NCBI GenBank assembly: GCA_018242505.1
Contig: JAFEBU010000068.1
Coordinates: 1 to 50,257 of the forward strand
From: Pseudomonadota bacterium
GTDB lineage: Bacteria > Pseudomonadota > Alphaproteobacteria > Reyranellales > Reyranellaceae
Reading direction: 5' to 3'
DNA: 50,257 nucleotides
Numbering within the stretch: the stretch's first letter is position 1; each line of letters opens with the position of its first letter. The position numbers were made by a program, and so were the translations under genes. Positions 15,723 through 23,880 of this stretch are shown in pieces. The notes beneath the pieces were generated by a model. That model did no database searches. It was not told the origin of the DNA and saw nothing but the letters and a program-made list of their open reading frames with translations.

Positions 15723-17048
15723 ATGAATGAGAATGACCCGTGGGATAGCGAGCGCTCGGCTCCCGCTCCCCTTCCGCGCTCGCTGTGGGCCAGCATCTCG
15801 CCACCGGCACCTGAAACCAGACGAGCCACGCAGGACGCCCGAGTTGACGTCGCAATCATCGGCGGGGGTTACACCGGCCTCTCTACGGCGATCCATCTCC
15901 GGCAGACAGGCGCGAACGTTGCCGTCGTCGAAGCGGCAGAAGCCGGTTGGGGTGCGTCGGGCCGAAACGGCGGCCAGGTCATTCCCGGACTCAAGATCGA
16001 CCCCGACGAGATCGAGGCTTTCGTCGGTGGCGAATGCGGCCGCCGGCTGGTCGCCTGGGCCGGCAGCGCACCAGACATGGTCTTCAGCCTCATCAAACAA
16101 CACGAAATCGACTGCAGCCCCGTCCGGAATGGCTGGATCCAGCCCGCCTACACGAAGGTGAGCCTCGAAATCGTAGCGTCTCGCTGCCGGCAGTGGCAGG
16201 AGCGTGGCGCACCTGTCGAAATGCTCGATCCGGCGCAACTGCCGGACATGCTCGGCACATCCAAATATGTCGGCGCGTGGATGGACCGACGCGGCGGCTC
16301 AATCAATCCGATGGCGTACAGCCGGGGCCTGGCGCGTGCGGCACTTGCCGCCGGCGCCAAGATCTACACGGCCACCCCGGTTCAGAAACTCGAGCGCCAG
16401 GGCGCGGTCTGGAAAGTAATCACGCCCTCCGCGACCTTCACGGCGGACCATGTCGTCGTGGCAACCGGCGCCTATTGCAACGATCTGGTCCCCGGCCTGA
16501 AACGGACCATCATTCCGACGCGCATCGGCGAGGTGGCGACGAAGCCTCTCAGCCACAACATCCTCGCCAAGATATTGCCGGGGCGGCAGCTCGCCTCCGA
16601 TTGGCGACGCCTACTGGCCTCGTTCAGGATCACGCCCGACGGCCGCCTGATGATGGGTGGCTCGACGGCGACGGCTGGTCCGGAGACGACGAAGATCCGC
16701 GACAGCTTGCACCGGGCGGCGCGCGACCTGTTTGGTCACTACGGGGAATTCGAATGGGACTTCTTCTGGAGCGGCGTCTTCGCCGTGACGCCCGACAAGC
16801 TGCCGCATCTCCATGAGCCGCACCCCCATCTCATCGCTGCGTTGGGCTGCAATGGCCGTGGCATCGCAATCTCGACGGCAATGGGCAAGGTCCTGGCGGA
16901 ACGTATACGGGGTGCCTCCGACGAGGAACTCGTTCTTCCAGTTTCGCGGCTTGCCCCAATGCACTTCTATTTTCTGCGCCGACCAGTGGTCGACTTTCTG
17001 ATCAAGGTCAAGGGAGTGCAGGACAAGTTCGACCGAGCGCGTACCTGA
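15723..17048 (+). CDS. FAD-dependent oxidoreductase (DAO/PuuB-like; possible cis-4-hydroxy-D-proline oxidase)
   Basis: A 441-residue DAO-superfamily flavoprotein with GGGYTG at 47-52, the GASGRNGGQ flavin-contact motif typical of gamma-glutamylputrescine oxidase-like proteins, and a C-terminal AALGCNGRGIAISTAMGK segment. Placed divergently from the Cys/Cys epimerase and under the same operator, it is the best candidate here for oxidising the D-hydroxyproline product to the cyclic imine. The ATG at 15723 is preferred; a TTG at 15711 would overlap the operator. Ends 6 bp from the convergent ABC-transporter gene. Confidence 0.8.
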   Translation: MNENDPWDSERSAPAPLPRSLWASISPPAPETRRATQDARVDVAIIGGGYTGLSTAIHLRQTGANVAVVEAAEAGWGASGRNGGQVIPGLKIDPDEIEAFVGGECGRRLVAWAGSAPDMVFSLIKQHEIDCSPVRNGWIQPAYTKVSLEIVASRCRQWQERGAPVEMLDPAQLPDMLGTSKYVGAWMDRRGGSINPMAYSRGLARAALAAGAKIYTATPVQKLERQGAVWKVITPSATFTADHVVVATGAYCNDLVPGLKRTIIPTRIGEVATKPLSHNILAKILPGRQLASDWRRLLASFRITPDGRLMMGGSTATAGPETTKIRDSLHRAARDLFGHYGEFEWDFFWSGVFAVTPDKLPHLHEPHPHLIAALGCNGRGIAISTAMGKVLAERIRGASDEELVLPVSRLAPMHFYFLRRPVVDFLIKVKGVQDKFDRART

Positions 17049-17054
17049 CAACGC

Positions 17055-17792
17055 CTACATCAGGATTTTGCTGAGGAAATCCCGCGCGCGGTCAGTTTTA
17101 GGGTTGGTGAAGAAGGCTTCGGGAGGAGCCTCTTCTACGATCTGCCCAGCATCCATGAAGATCACACGATGGGCGACACGACGCGCAAACCCCATCTCAT
17201 GGGTGACGACGAGCATCGTCATTCCCTCTTTCGCAAGCTGCGTCATGACCTCGAGCACTTCGTTGACCATCTCCGGGTCCAGGGCTGAGGTGGGTTCATC
17301 GAACAAGATCGCCTTTGGGCGCATGGCCAATGCTCTGGCGATCGCCGCCCTTTGTTGCTGGCCACCGGAGAGCTGCGCCGGAAACTTGTGCGCCTGATCG
17401 CCGATACCTACTCGATCCAGGAAGCCAAGAGCCTCCTTGCAGGCCTCGGCTCCGGACTGCCTCAGCACCTTGATCGGCCCAAGAGTGACGTTGTCGAGAA
17501 TGCTCAAGTGCGAAAAGAGATTGAACTGCTGAAAGACCATCGCGACTTCGGATCGCAGCTTCGCAAGCTCCCGGCCTTCGGCTGGAAGCGTCTCGCCATT
17601 AACTCGAATCGTGCCGCTATCAATCGTCTCCAGCCGGTTGATGGTCCTGCACATGGTGGACTTGCCTGACCCGGATGGGCCGGCAACCACCACCACCTCA
17701 CCAGCGCTCACGCGGAAATTGATGTCCCGCAGCGCGTGCAAGGCGCCAAACCACTTGTTGACCTTGTCCATCGATATTACGGAATCGGGCAT
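17055..17792 (-). CDS. Polar amino acid ABC transporter, ATP-binding protein
   Basis: A 245-residue ATPase of the GlnQ/HisP type. Walker A is GPSGSGKST, the signature motif is LSGGQQQR, Walker B is AILFDEPTSALDPE, and the H-loop lies in VVTHEMGFA. It energises the two permeases encoded just upstream. The ATG at 17792 has an AGGAG (17800-17804) 7 bases away; an ATG at 17834 that overlaps the upstream permease gene has no comparable site. Last gene of the four-gene transporter operon (binding protein, permease, permease, ATPase). Confidence 0.9.
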   Translation of the reverse strand: MPDSVISMDKVNKWFGALHALRDINFRVSAGEVVVVAGPSGSGKSTMCRTINRLETIDSGTIRVNGETLPAEGRELAKLRSEVAMVFQQFNLFSHLSILDNVTLGPIKVLRQSGAEACKEALGFLDRVGIGDQAHKFPAQLSGGQQQRAAIARALAMRPKAILFDEPTSALDPEMVNEVLEVMTQLAKEGMTMLVVTHEMGFARRVAHRVIFMDAGQIVEEAPPEAFFTNPKTDRARDFLSKILM

Positions 17793-17823
17793 TCTGAAAC
17801 TCCTGGCACGGCCCGCGGCCGGT

Positions 17824-18681
17824 TCAACGTTCATCCACGGCGGCTACGCGCGCGGACGCATAAACCTTGCTAAGGGTGCGCTTCTGTCTTTCACCAATGT
17901 AGTTGCTCGCTTCCGACAGAAGCGAATTGAGCAGGATGTAGACCACGCCGACTATCATGTAAGTCTGCAGCGGGTTGTTCAGCAGCAACGCTGCGGACTG
18001 CGCCTGGGCGGCAAGTTCCTGATATCCGACGATAAATCCGAGCGCACTATCTTTGATCAGGACCACAAGCTGGCTGATAAGGCTTGGAAGCATGATCCGT
18101 ATTGCCTGAGGCAGGAGAACGAGCGCCATCGTCTGTCTCCAGCTCAGCCCCATCGCCATGGCCGCTTCGCGCTGACCCTTGGGCAGCGTCAGCACCCCGG
18201 CGCGCACAATCTCGGCTATGACCGCGCCATTGTAGAGCGTGAGAGCCAGAACGACGGTCCAGAACGCCGGCAGGTCAATGTGAAAAGCTAGCGGGAAAGC
18301 CAGGAAGAGAAACAGCATGTTGAGCAGCACAGGCAGGCCACGCACTAGCTCCACCACAGCAGCGCACGGGGTGTGCACAACTTTCGCCTCGCTCAAACGC
18401 CCAACACCGAGAGCTATTCCCAGAACAAGAGCGAGCCCAAGCGAGACGATGGCGGCCCCTATCGTGTTCCCAAGACCCAGAAGCAGGAACTTGATCAGGT
18501 CGAGGTTCGTCACGAACGGCAACCACTTCGCTGCAGCGAGCTGACCCTTGTCTGTCAATTGAACAAGGGCGTAGGCGAGAGCTACGACAGCAAGGACACC
18601 GGCGATAATGCTCCCGATGATCATGCGCCTGATTGCTTTCGGGCCGGGCGCGTCGAAAAGATGCCTGTCTGCGCCGGTCAT
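17824..18681 (-). CDS. Polar amino acid ABC transporter, permease
   Basis: A 285-residue inner-membrane permease of the HisM/GltK type with about five or six hydrophobic segments. The cytoplasmic EAA loop reads AEIVRAGVLTLPKGQREAAMAMGLSW and the C-terminal part VLLPQAIRIMLPSLISQ. Compared with the other permease it has an N-terminal extension of roughly 60 residues with an extra hydrophobic segment (about 22-42). Overlaps the upstream permease gene by ATGA. Confidence 0.88.
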   Translation of the reverse strand: MTGADRHLFDAPGPKAIRRMIIGSIIAGVLAVVALAYALVQLTDKGQLAAAKWLPFVTNLDLIKFLLLGLGNTIGAAIVSLGLALVLGIALGVGRLSEAKVVHTPCAAVVELVRGLPVLLNMLFLFLAFPLAFHIDLPAFWTVVLALTLYNGAVIAEIVRAGVLTLPKGQREAAMAMGLSWRQTMALVLLPQAIRIMLPSLISQLVVLIKDSALGFIVGYQELAAQAQSAALLLNNPLQTYMIVGVVYILLNSLLSEASNYIGERQKRTLSKVYASARVAAVDER

Positions 18682-19325
18682 CTCGCGATCAGGGCCTTTC
18701 GTTCGAGCCAGGTAAACGCCCGGCCAAAAAGCAGCGCGAGCGCGACATAGATGGCTGCAGTCGCCCCCATGATCGACAGCACAATCGTGCTGTGGACGTT
18801 CACCATGTTTGTCATGACGCTGATCGCCTCTGCGACGCCAAATGCGCTGGCAATTGAACTGTTCTTGAAGAGGGCAATGAACGTGCTTGCCAGAGGTGGC
18901 ACGACACTTCGCACGGCTTGCGGGAGGACCACATAAGCGAGGACCTGAGTGAAGGTCAGGCCAATGGAACGCGCAGCCTCGATCTGCCCGATGGGAATCG
19001 CCTGAATGCCGGCACGTACCGTCTCTGCGACGAAGGTCGCCGTATAGAGCGTCAGCGCCAGCAGGGCGAAGGAGAAGAACGAGAAATTGACGCCGACCTG
19101 CGGTAACCCGAACACCGTGATGAAGAACACGATGGTGAGAGGTGTGTTGCGCACGAGGCGCACGTAGACGGAAACCGCCCAGCGCAGCGGTGGGACCGGC
19201 GACACCCGCATCGCCGCCGCAAGAATGCCGACGACAAGCGACAAGATCGCAGACAAGAATGTGAGTTCGAGCGTCGTGACGAACGCGCGCAGGAGCGTTG
19301 AGATAACCCCCATAAGCTCGTTCAC
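18678..19325 (-). CDS. Polar amino acid ABC transporter, permease
   Basis: A 215-residue HisM/GltJ-type permease with the EAA loop AETVRAGIQAIPIGQIEAARSIGLTF and the YVVLPQAVRSVVPPL segment. The GTG at 19325 is chosen because GAGG (19334-19337) lies 8 bases upstream; the frame stays open to an upstream start at 19388 that has no ribosome site. It is separated from the binding-protein gene by 147 bp holding a short stem-loop, an arrangement that often lets binding protein be made in excess. Confidence 0.88.
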   Translation of the reverse strand: MNELMGVISTLLRAFVTTLELTFLSAILSLVVGILAAAMRVSPVPPLRWAVSVYVRLVRNTPLTIVFFITVFGLPQVGVNFSFFSFALLALTLYTATFVAETVRAGIQAIPIGQIEAARSIGLTFTQVLAYVVLPQAVRSVVPPLASTFIALFKNSSIASAFGVAEAISVMTNMVNVHSTIVLSIMGATAAIYVALALLFGRAFTWLERKALIAR

Positions 19326-19380
19326 AACGATAACCTCGCAGTGATGTTGGTTATCAGTCCGGCCGAGACGCACCAGCGAC

Positions 19381-19397
19381 GCGATCAAGGAGATCGC
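19381..19397. other. Stem-loop between binding-protein and permease genes
   Basis: GCGATC, AAGGA, GATCGC: a perfect 6-bp stem in the 147-bp gap after the binding-protein stop. Such intercistronic hairpins commonly protect the upstream part of the transcript. Short, so it may be chance. Confidence 0.35.
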
Positions 19398-19472
19398 GCC
19401 GCTGCTTCGGTATGCGCAACCAGATCACTCTGACCTAGAGGCCATCGCTTTTCAAACGATCGAACTCACCCG

Positions 19473-20330
19473 TTAGCCAGGGCAAGAAGCCCCGATCGCC
19501 GGAAGCTTGGGCGCACCGCCCGGGACGACCGTACCGATAGTGTCATTGTAGGCCTTGGCCCAGGACCCATCCTTGTAGGCTTCTTCGAGCGTCTTGTTGA
19601 TCCATTTGCAGAAGGTCTTGTCGTCGGTCTTCTTCAGGCCGACGCCATACAGCGACATGTCGTAGTTAATTCCGAGAACCTGCAGCTGGCCGTCGTTCTG
19701 CTTGGACAACGCGGCGAGGATTGCCACTTCCGTCGTGGAAGCATCGGCTTGGCCATTGATGACCGCCTGCGCACACTTGGCGCTGGAGTCGAACAACACC
19801 ATGGTCTTGCGCACTTCAGGGAAATGCTCACTGATGTACGATTCCTGGTTGCTTCCGCTCGGTCCGCACAGCTTCTTGCCGATCAGGTCCTTCATCGACT
19901 TGATGCCGAGAGGATTACCCTTCTTCACCATGACGGCGCTTGGAGACGGCAGATAGGGGCCCGCAAAGTCGATGACCTTCTCGCGGTTCGGCGTGATGCT
20001 GTAGGCTGCGATGATCATGTCGACCTTGTCCTGCTCCAGGAACGGCTCGCGCGTCGGCGTCGTCACGGGAACGAACTCGATGCCGTCCTTCTTGATGCCA
20101 AGTTTCGCGGCGATCAAACGGGCGACATCGACGTCAAAGCCTTCATAGCCCGACAGTGTCTTCATCCCGATCAGCGGATACTGGGTCTGGACACCGACCC
20201 TGATCTTTCCCGCTTTGGCGAGCTGGTCCATTTTTGAACCGGCCGGGAAATCGGCCGCATTTGCCGATCCGCCTGCCGCGATGGCAATCGCCATACCGAA
20301 TGCAGTTGCTGCCTTCATCAATCCACGCAC
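19473..20330 (-). CDS. Polar amino acid ABC transporter, periplasmic binding protein
   Basis: A 285-residue family-3 extracellular solute-binding protein (GluB/GlnH type). The first 25 residues form a signal peptide with cleavage expected after ANA. The mature part holds YEGFDVDVARLIAAKLG, VDMIIAAYSITPNREKVIDF and GKKLCGPSGSNQE. Cysteines in the mature part (for example KKLCG, SSAKCAQ, TFCKW, GASCPG) could form two disulfides. The GTG start at 20330 has a GGGAGG (complement of 20336-20341) 5 bases upstream. Ligand is unproven; proline or hydroxyproline is suggested by context. Divergent from the GntR gene, with a multi-site operator region in between. Confidence 0.88.
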   Translation of the reverse strand: MRGLMKAATAFGMAIAIAAGGSANAADFPAGSKMDQLAKAGKIRVGVQTQYPLIGMKTLSGYEGFDVDVARLIAAKLGIKKDGIEFVPVTTPTREPFLEQDKVDMIIAAYSITPNREKVIDFAGPYLPSPSAVMVKKGNPLGIKSMKDLIGKKLCGPSGSNQESYISEHFPEVRKTMVLFDSSAKCAQAVINGQADASTTEVAILAALSKQNDGQLQVLGINYDMSLYGVGLKKTDDKTFCKWINKTLEEAYKDGSWAKAYNDTIGTVVPGGAPKLPAIGASCPG

Positions 20331-20381
20331 GTTAACCTCCCTTTTGAACTGCTGAACTCCAGCTTGATCTCGCTTTTTATC

Positions 20382-20448
20382 CCCGTATCCATATTTCCCA
20401 GATTGGATACTATATTGTCAATCGAGGATATAGATTGTACACTCCAAT
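20382..20448. promoter_or_regulatory. Predicted multi-site GntR operator region between transporter and regulator genes
   Basis: Three motif-like sites lie in about 67 bp: GTATCC at 20385-20390 (partial site), ATTGGATACTAT at 20402-20413 (11 of 12 positions) and ATTGTAC-ACTCCAAT at 20434-20448 (same half-sites, wider spacing). They sit 52-118 bp upstream of the binding-protein gene and 92-158 bp upstream of the regulator gene. This is the densest group of sites in the cluster and suggests autoregulation as well as control of the transporter. Confidence 0.6.
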
Positions 20449-20539
20449 CTATCTTTGTCTCCGCCCTGATTGGGGGACATCGAGCCCAACGTTGAAGGCG
20501 CGACCGCTACCGTCAGCGCCGCGAGAAACAGGACCACGA

Positions 20540-21202
20540 ATGGCTAGCCGCGCCGTCGAAAAGCAGCCCGCACCGGAACTGGTCCGCGACCGCCTGAGGG
20601 AAGCGATTCATTCCGGCAAACTTCAGCCCGGCGAGCAGCTACGCCAAGAAGAGCTCGCAGAGCGCTTCGGCATCAGCCGCATTCCCGTGCGCGAGGCGCT
20701 GCGGCAGCTCGAAGCCGAAGGTCTAGTGACGCGTCAGCCAAATCGCGGTGCCGTCGTGTCTGCGCTCTCAATCCAGGAAGTGATCGAGATGCTCGACATC
20801 CGGATCGGCCTCGAATGCCGGGCTCTGATGCTTGCCGTCCCAAACATGATCGACAGTGACTTCGAAGCCGCAACGAAGATCCTCAAGTCCTATGACAAGG
20901 AACCGCGCCCGCAGAAATGGGGCGAGATGAACTGGCGCTTCCACGAAACCATCTACGCGCCGTGCAACCGGCCGAAGCTGCTCGAGATGATCGAAGCCAA
21001 TTATGGCCATGTGAGCCGGTTTACCCGGACCCAGGTCTCGATCGCCTCGGGCAAGGAGAAGCCCCAGAAGGAGCATTTCGAAATCCTCGAAGCCTGCAAG
21101 GGAGGCGATGCGTCGGCCGCCGCCGCGTTGCTCGAAGCGCACATCACACAGACCCAAAAGGCCTTGATGGCCGCCTCGCGCCAGCGGCGATCTGGCCGCT
21201 GA
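20540..21202 (+). CDS. GntR family transcriptional regulator, FCD domain
   Basis: A 220-residue regulator. The N-terminal winged helix-turn-helix (about residues 10-75) carries LRQEELAERFGISRIPVREALRQLEAEGLV, the GntR signature. The C-terminal FCD helical domain carries the WRFHETIYAPCNRP and ALLEAHITQTQKAL stretches. The ATG at 20540 has AGGA 7 bases upstream. It is the only regulator among the hydroxyproline genes and its own promoter holds several copies of the motif shared by the surrounding operons, so it probably senses a proline, hydroxyproline or imine metabolite and represses the cluster. Convergent with the aconitase X operon. Confidence 0.9.
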   Translation: MASRAVEKQPAPELVRDRLREAIHSGKLQPGEQLRQEELAERFGISRIPVREALRQLEAEGLVTRQPNRGAVVSALSIQEVIEMLDIRIGLECRALMLAVPNMIDSDFEAATKILKSYDKEPRPQKWGEMNWRFHETIYAPCNRPKLLEMIEANYGHVSRFTRTQVSIASGKEKPQKEHFEILEACKGGDASAAAALLEAHITQTQKALMAASRQRRSGR

Positions 21203-21223
21203 CTCGCCACTCGCGGTAGGCCT

Positions 21224-21646
21224 TCAGCCTATCTCCAAGTAGGCCGCTTCAGCGGCGGCGCGCACAGCAATCCACGTCGCCTTCATCACCGCACCCCAAC
21301 TCTCCGGAGCGACGACAACAACTGGACACTCTGTCCGATAGAGTGCCCGCGCGACAAGAGATCCGGTCACAAGAATACCGTCGGCCTCACGAAGTAGGAT
21401 GGCCTTCGGGCCTTTTGAGAGACGCAGGACCTCCGCGAGCACCGGGCTGCCGGAGCTCGAGCCACGTCCGGCCGGAAGCACGAGAATGCGTCCTTCCATG
21501 AGGGCGCCGTGCTGGGGATGCCAGCGATCGGTGATCTTGCCCGTACGCGGATCGACGCCGCCCGAGAAGCTGAGCGCTTCGTGAAGCACAAGAGTTGCGC
21601 CCTCGGCGGTCCCGCTGACAAGCGTCCGATGCGATATCGTGCTCAC
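21224..21646 (-). CDS. Aconitase X small subunit (DUF126; cis-3-hydroxy-L-proline dehydratase small subunit)
   Basis: A 140-residue swivel-domain protein (DUF126 family) with GRILVLPAGRGSSSGSPVLAEVL as the core signature, split here only for reading. It pairs with the large subunit encoded just upstream. The GTG at 21646 overlaps the large-subunit stop as GTGA, a translational coupling; a longer in-frame ATG at 21745 would lie deep within the large-subunit gene. Aconitase X enzymes with a separate small subunit have been shown to dehydrate cis-3-hydroxy-L-proline. Last gene of the putA operon. Confidence 0.88.
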   Translation of the reverse strand: MSTISHRTLVSGTAEGATLVLHEALSFSGGVDPRTGKITDRWHPQHGALMEGRILVLPAGRGSSSGSPVLAEVLRLSKGPKAILLREADGILVTGSLVARALYRTECPVVVVAPESWGAVMKATWIAVRAAAEAAYLEIG

Positions 21647-22878
21647 AATCGGACCACGCGACCTGCCTGGGCCGAGACGACGCATTCTGCTGTCGACCCG
21701 AAGGCTGTCTCGATCCCGAGATTGTTCGGCGCGTAGTAGGCCCATTTGCCGGAGTTGGTCATGACGGGCCCTGCGCCTTCGCGCATCGACGGGCTGTTAT
21801 AAGTACAGGCGTCGACGATCAGCGTCACGCCCCAGGCCTCGAGAGGCGCCACCATTCCCAGGCTTTGCAGTTCGCTGAAAACCTGCCGCCCGGTGCTGAT
21901 ATAGACATCTACCGCGGCGCGCGGCGCTTTCAGCATCGGAAGGAGCTGCTCGAACTCCTGCAGCGAATAGTGTGGCGTGCCGAGGCTGACGGCCCGGAGC
22001 GGTGACCCGTCATCAACAGTCGACAAGTGCCGCAAGGTATCCTCGAACTCTCGCTCGCCGATGGTGATAACCTCCTGAGGCCTCACATTCTGGCAGGCCT
22101 CATCCAAGGTCTTCGCCTCCGGTGTGCGGCCAACGACATGGAAGAGCGCGACCGAGCCGGCGGACGCGGCAACGGCACCGAGCGCCTTGAGATCGTCATC
22201 CGTAAGTGATGCAGGCAGACCAATAATGGCTGGAATCCTGTTGCCGCATTGCTTACCGACGATATGCCCGACCACGACGCAGAGGACTTGCCGGTCCATC
22301 GCACTGACATCTACATCAACTTCAACGGCGATCTGGGCTCGGCGGTTCTCCACCAGGTGAAGACCGTAGTACGGGACGCGTCCCGTCATCGCGCAACAAA
22401 GATCCAGGAAGTCGCCATAGCGGTTGGTTCGAGCGCCGATCACCGAATTGGCGAACACAATGGCATTCGACTCACCCCAAGCGATCTGCTGGCCGAACCT
22501 TGGACGATAGATCGTCTGATAGGGCGCGCAAGTAAAGGTCGGCTGGCCGCCGAGCTCGGCATAGGCCAGCATCAGCCGCGTCGAAGCCGCCTTCAGGTCG
22601 GAAGGTCCGAAATAGCCGTGCGGCGCACACAGATTGATGGAGCCGGTATTGAGGGTCGTCGGCACTCTCACCTTGCCCTTGCGCTGAACGAAGGCCTCGA
22701 CGAAGTCCAGCGACGCCTGCCCCTTGTAAATGCAGCCATCGACATGGACGGACTCGGTATCGATCAACTCCGGTGCACCGACTGCCTCGGCAAACTGGAC
22801 GAGCAACTCCATGGCGAACTGCGCGCCGGCGCCTTCCCTGCCATCGAGAAGTGCCTGATCTTTATGCGCGAGCTTCAT
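21643..22878 (-). CDS. Aconitase X large (catalytic) subunit; predicted cis-3-hydroxy-L-proline dehydratase
   Basis: A 411-residue aconitase X catalytic domain. Landmarks are GQQIAWGESNAIVFANSVIG (129-148), YGDFLDLCCAMTGRVP, and the C-terminal VDACTYNSPSM and NNLGIETAFGSTAECV segments, with candidate iron-sulfur cysteines near 117, 358 and 400. The enzyme dehydrates cis-3-hydroxy-L-proline to pyrroline-2-carboxylate, which the protein encoded immediately upstream would reduce to L-proline. ATGA overlap with that gene (22875-22878) and GTGA overlap with the small subunit show tight coupling. The operon order putA, reductase, large subunit, small subunit makes the pathway assignment stronger than homology alone. 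Confidence 0.9.
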   Translation of the reverse strand: MKLAHKDQALLDGREGAGAQFAMELLVQFAEAVGAPELIDTESVHVDGCIYKGQASLDFVEAFVQRKGKVRVPTTLNTGSINLCAPHGYFGPSDLKAASTRLMLAYAELGGQPTFTCAPYQTIYRPRFGQQIAWGESNAIVFANSVIGARTNRYGDFLDLCCAMTGRVPYYGLHLVENRRAQIAVEVDVDVSAMDRQVLCVVVGHIVGKQCGNRIPAIIGLPASLTDDDLKALGAVAASAGSVALFHVVGRTPEAKTLDEACQNVRPQEVITIGEREFEDTLRHLSTVDDGSPLRAVSLGTPHYSLQEFEQLLPMLKAPRAAVDVYISTGRQVFSELQSLGMVAPLEAWGVTLIVDACTYNSPSMREGAGPVMTNSGKWAYYAPNNLGIETAFGSTAECVVSAQAGRVVRL

Positions 22879-23873
22879 CGCTGGCCTTGCTTGAGAGAAC
22901 TATAGTCGCCGTCGCTGATTTCGACGCCGTCGCGCTCGGCCAACGCCCTCCGCGCGTAGCGATGATCTCCGGGCATCCGCTCGGTCCCTGCTGCAAGCAG
23001 ATGCTGGACCAGCAGCTCGACGCGATCAACAAATCCGTCGCCGCCAATGCGCTTCGGATCGATCAGCAGCATGAACTGGCCGGCATTCGATGTCAGCGCG
23101 CCTTTGATCCCTGCGGACGTGTCCTCGAAACCGAATCGCGCGCCCGTCAGTGCTGCCGACAGTATCTCGATCATGAATGCGATGGAGCCGCCCTTGGCGT
23201 TGGCAAAGGGCAGCAGGGCTCCGCCCTGAAGCACGGCGTCGGGATCGGTCGTCGCCCTGCCCTCGGCATCCACGCCGATACCCGGCAGCAATTGACGCTT
23301 GGCCGAAGAGGCCAGAAGCACATCGCCTTGTGACATGGTGCTCGAAGCCTGGTCCCATACGACCGGTGGCTTGCCCTTGCGTGGACAACCAAAGGCCATT
23401 GGGTTGGTTCCCAAAACCCTCTTGGTTCCTCCCCATGTGACAATGCGGGCGCGAGAATGGATCATGCTCAGAACGATATAGCCATCCGCCGCAAACGGCT
23501 CGACGTCAGGCCAGAGAGCGGCAAAGTGATGGGAGTCCCTCGTGGCCAAGCTCGCCGTACCCTGGCGCTCAACCATTGCACGGAGCCGCAACGACGCCCG
23601 CGCAAGTGCGACTTGGGCGAACCCGTTGCGCGCATCCACTTTAAGCAGACTGGGTGCCGCTTCTTCGATGACGGGCTCCGCCTTGCCGTCGACCCAGCCG
23701 CTCTTGAGACTGCTGAGATAGCCTGGAAGGCGCTGGAGGCCGTGACTACGGCTGCCGTCGCGCTCCGCCGCGACGATGGTCGCCGCAACAAGCGGCGCGT
23801 TGGCGGGCACCATCCCATGACCGATCAATGCCTGTTCGATCAGACCCTGGAGTTCGGTAATGGCGATCTTCAT
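22875..23873 (-). CDS. Ldh2/malate-lactate dehydrogenase-type imine reductase (predicted pyrroline-2-carboxylate reductase)
   Basis: A 332-residue protein of the Ldh2/DpkA family. The active-site stretch is DSHHFAALWPDVEPFAADG, with the paired histidines of the family, and the cofactor region includes VLGTNPMAFGCPRKG. Members reduce Delta1-pyrroline-2-carboxylate or Delta1-piperideine-2-carboxylate with NAD(P)H. The coupled aconitase X genes downstream and putA 7 bp upstream point to the step pyrroline-2-carboxylate to L-proline. Other family members oxidise malate, ureidoglycolate or sulfolactate, so the call relies partly on context. Confidence 0.88.
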   Translation of the reverse strand: MKIAITELQGLIEQALIGHGMVPANAPLVAATIVAAERDGSRSHGLQRLPGYLSSLKSGWVDGKAEPVIEEAAPSLLKVDARNGFAQVALARASLRLRAMVERQGTASLATRDSHHFAALWPDVEPFAADGYIVLSMIHSRARIVTWGGTKRVLGTNPMAFGCPRKGKPPVVWDQASSTMSQGDVLLASSAKRQLLPGIGVDAEGRATTDPDAVLQGGALLPFANAKGGSIAFMIEILSAALTGARFGFEDTSAGIKGALTSNAGQFMLLIDPKRIGGDGFVDRVELLVQHLLAAGTERMPGDHRYARRALAERDGVEISDGDYSSLKQGQR

Positions 23874-23880
23874 GGCTCCT

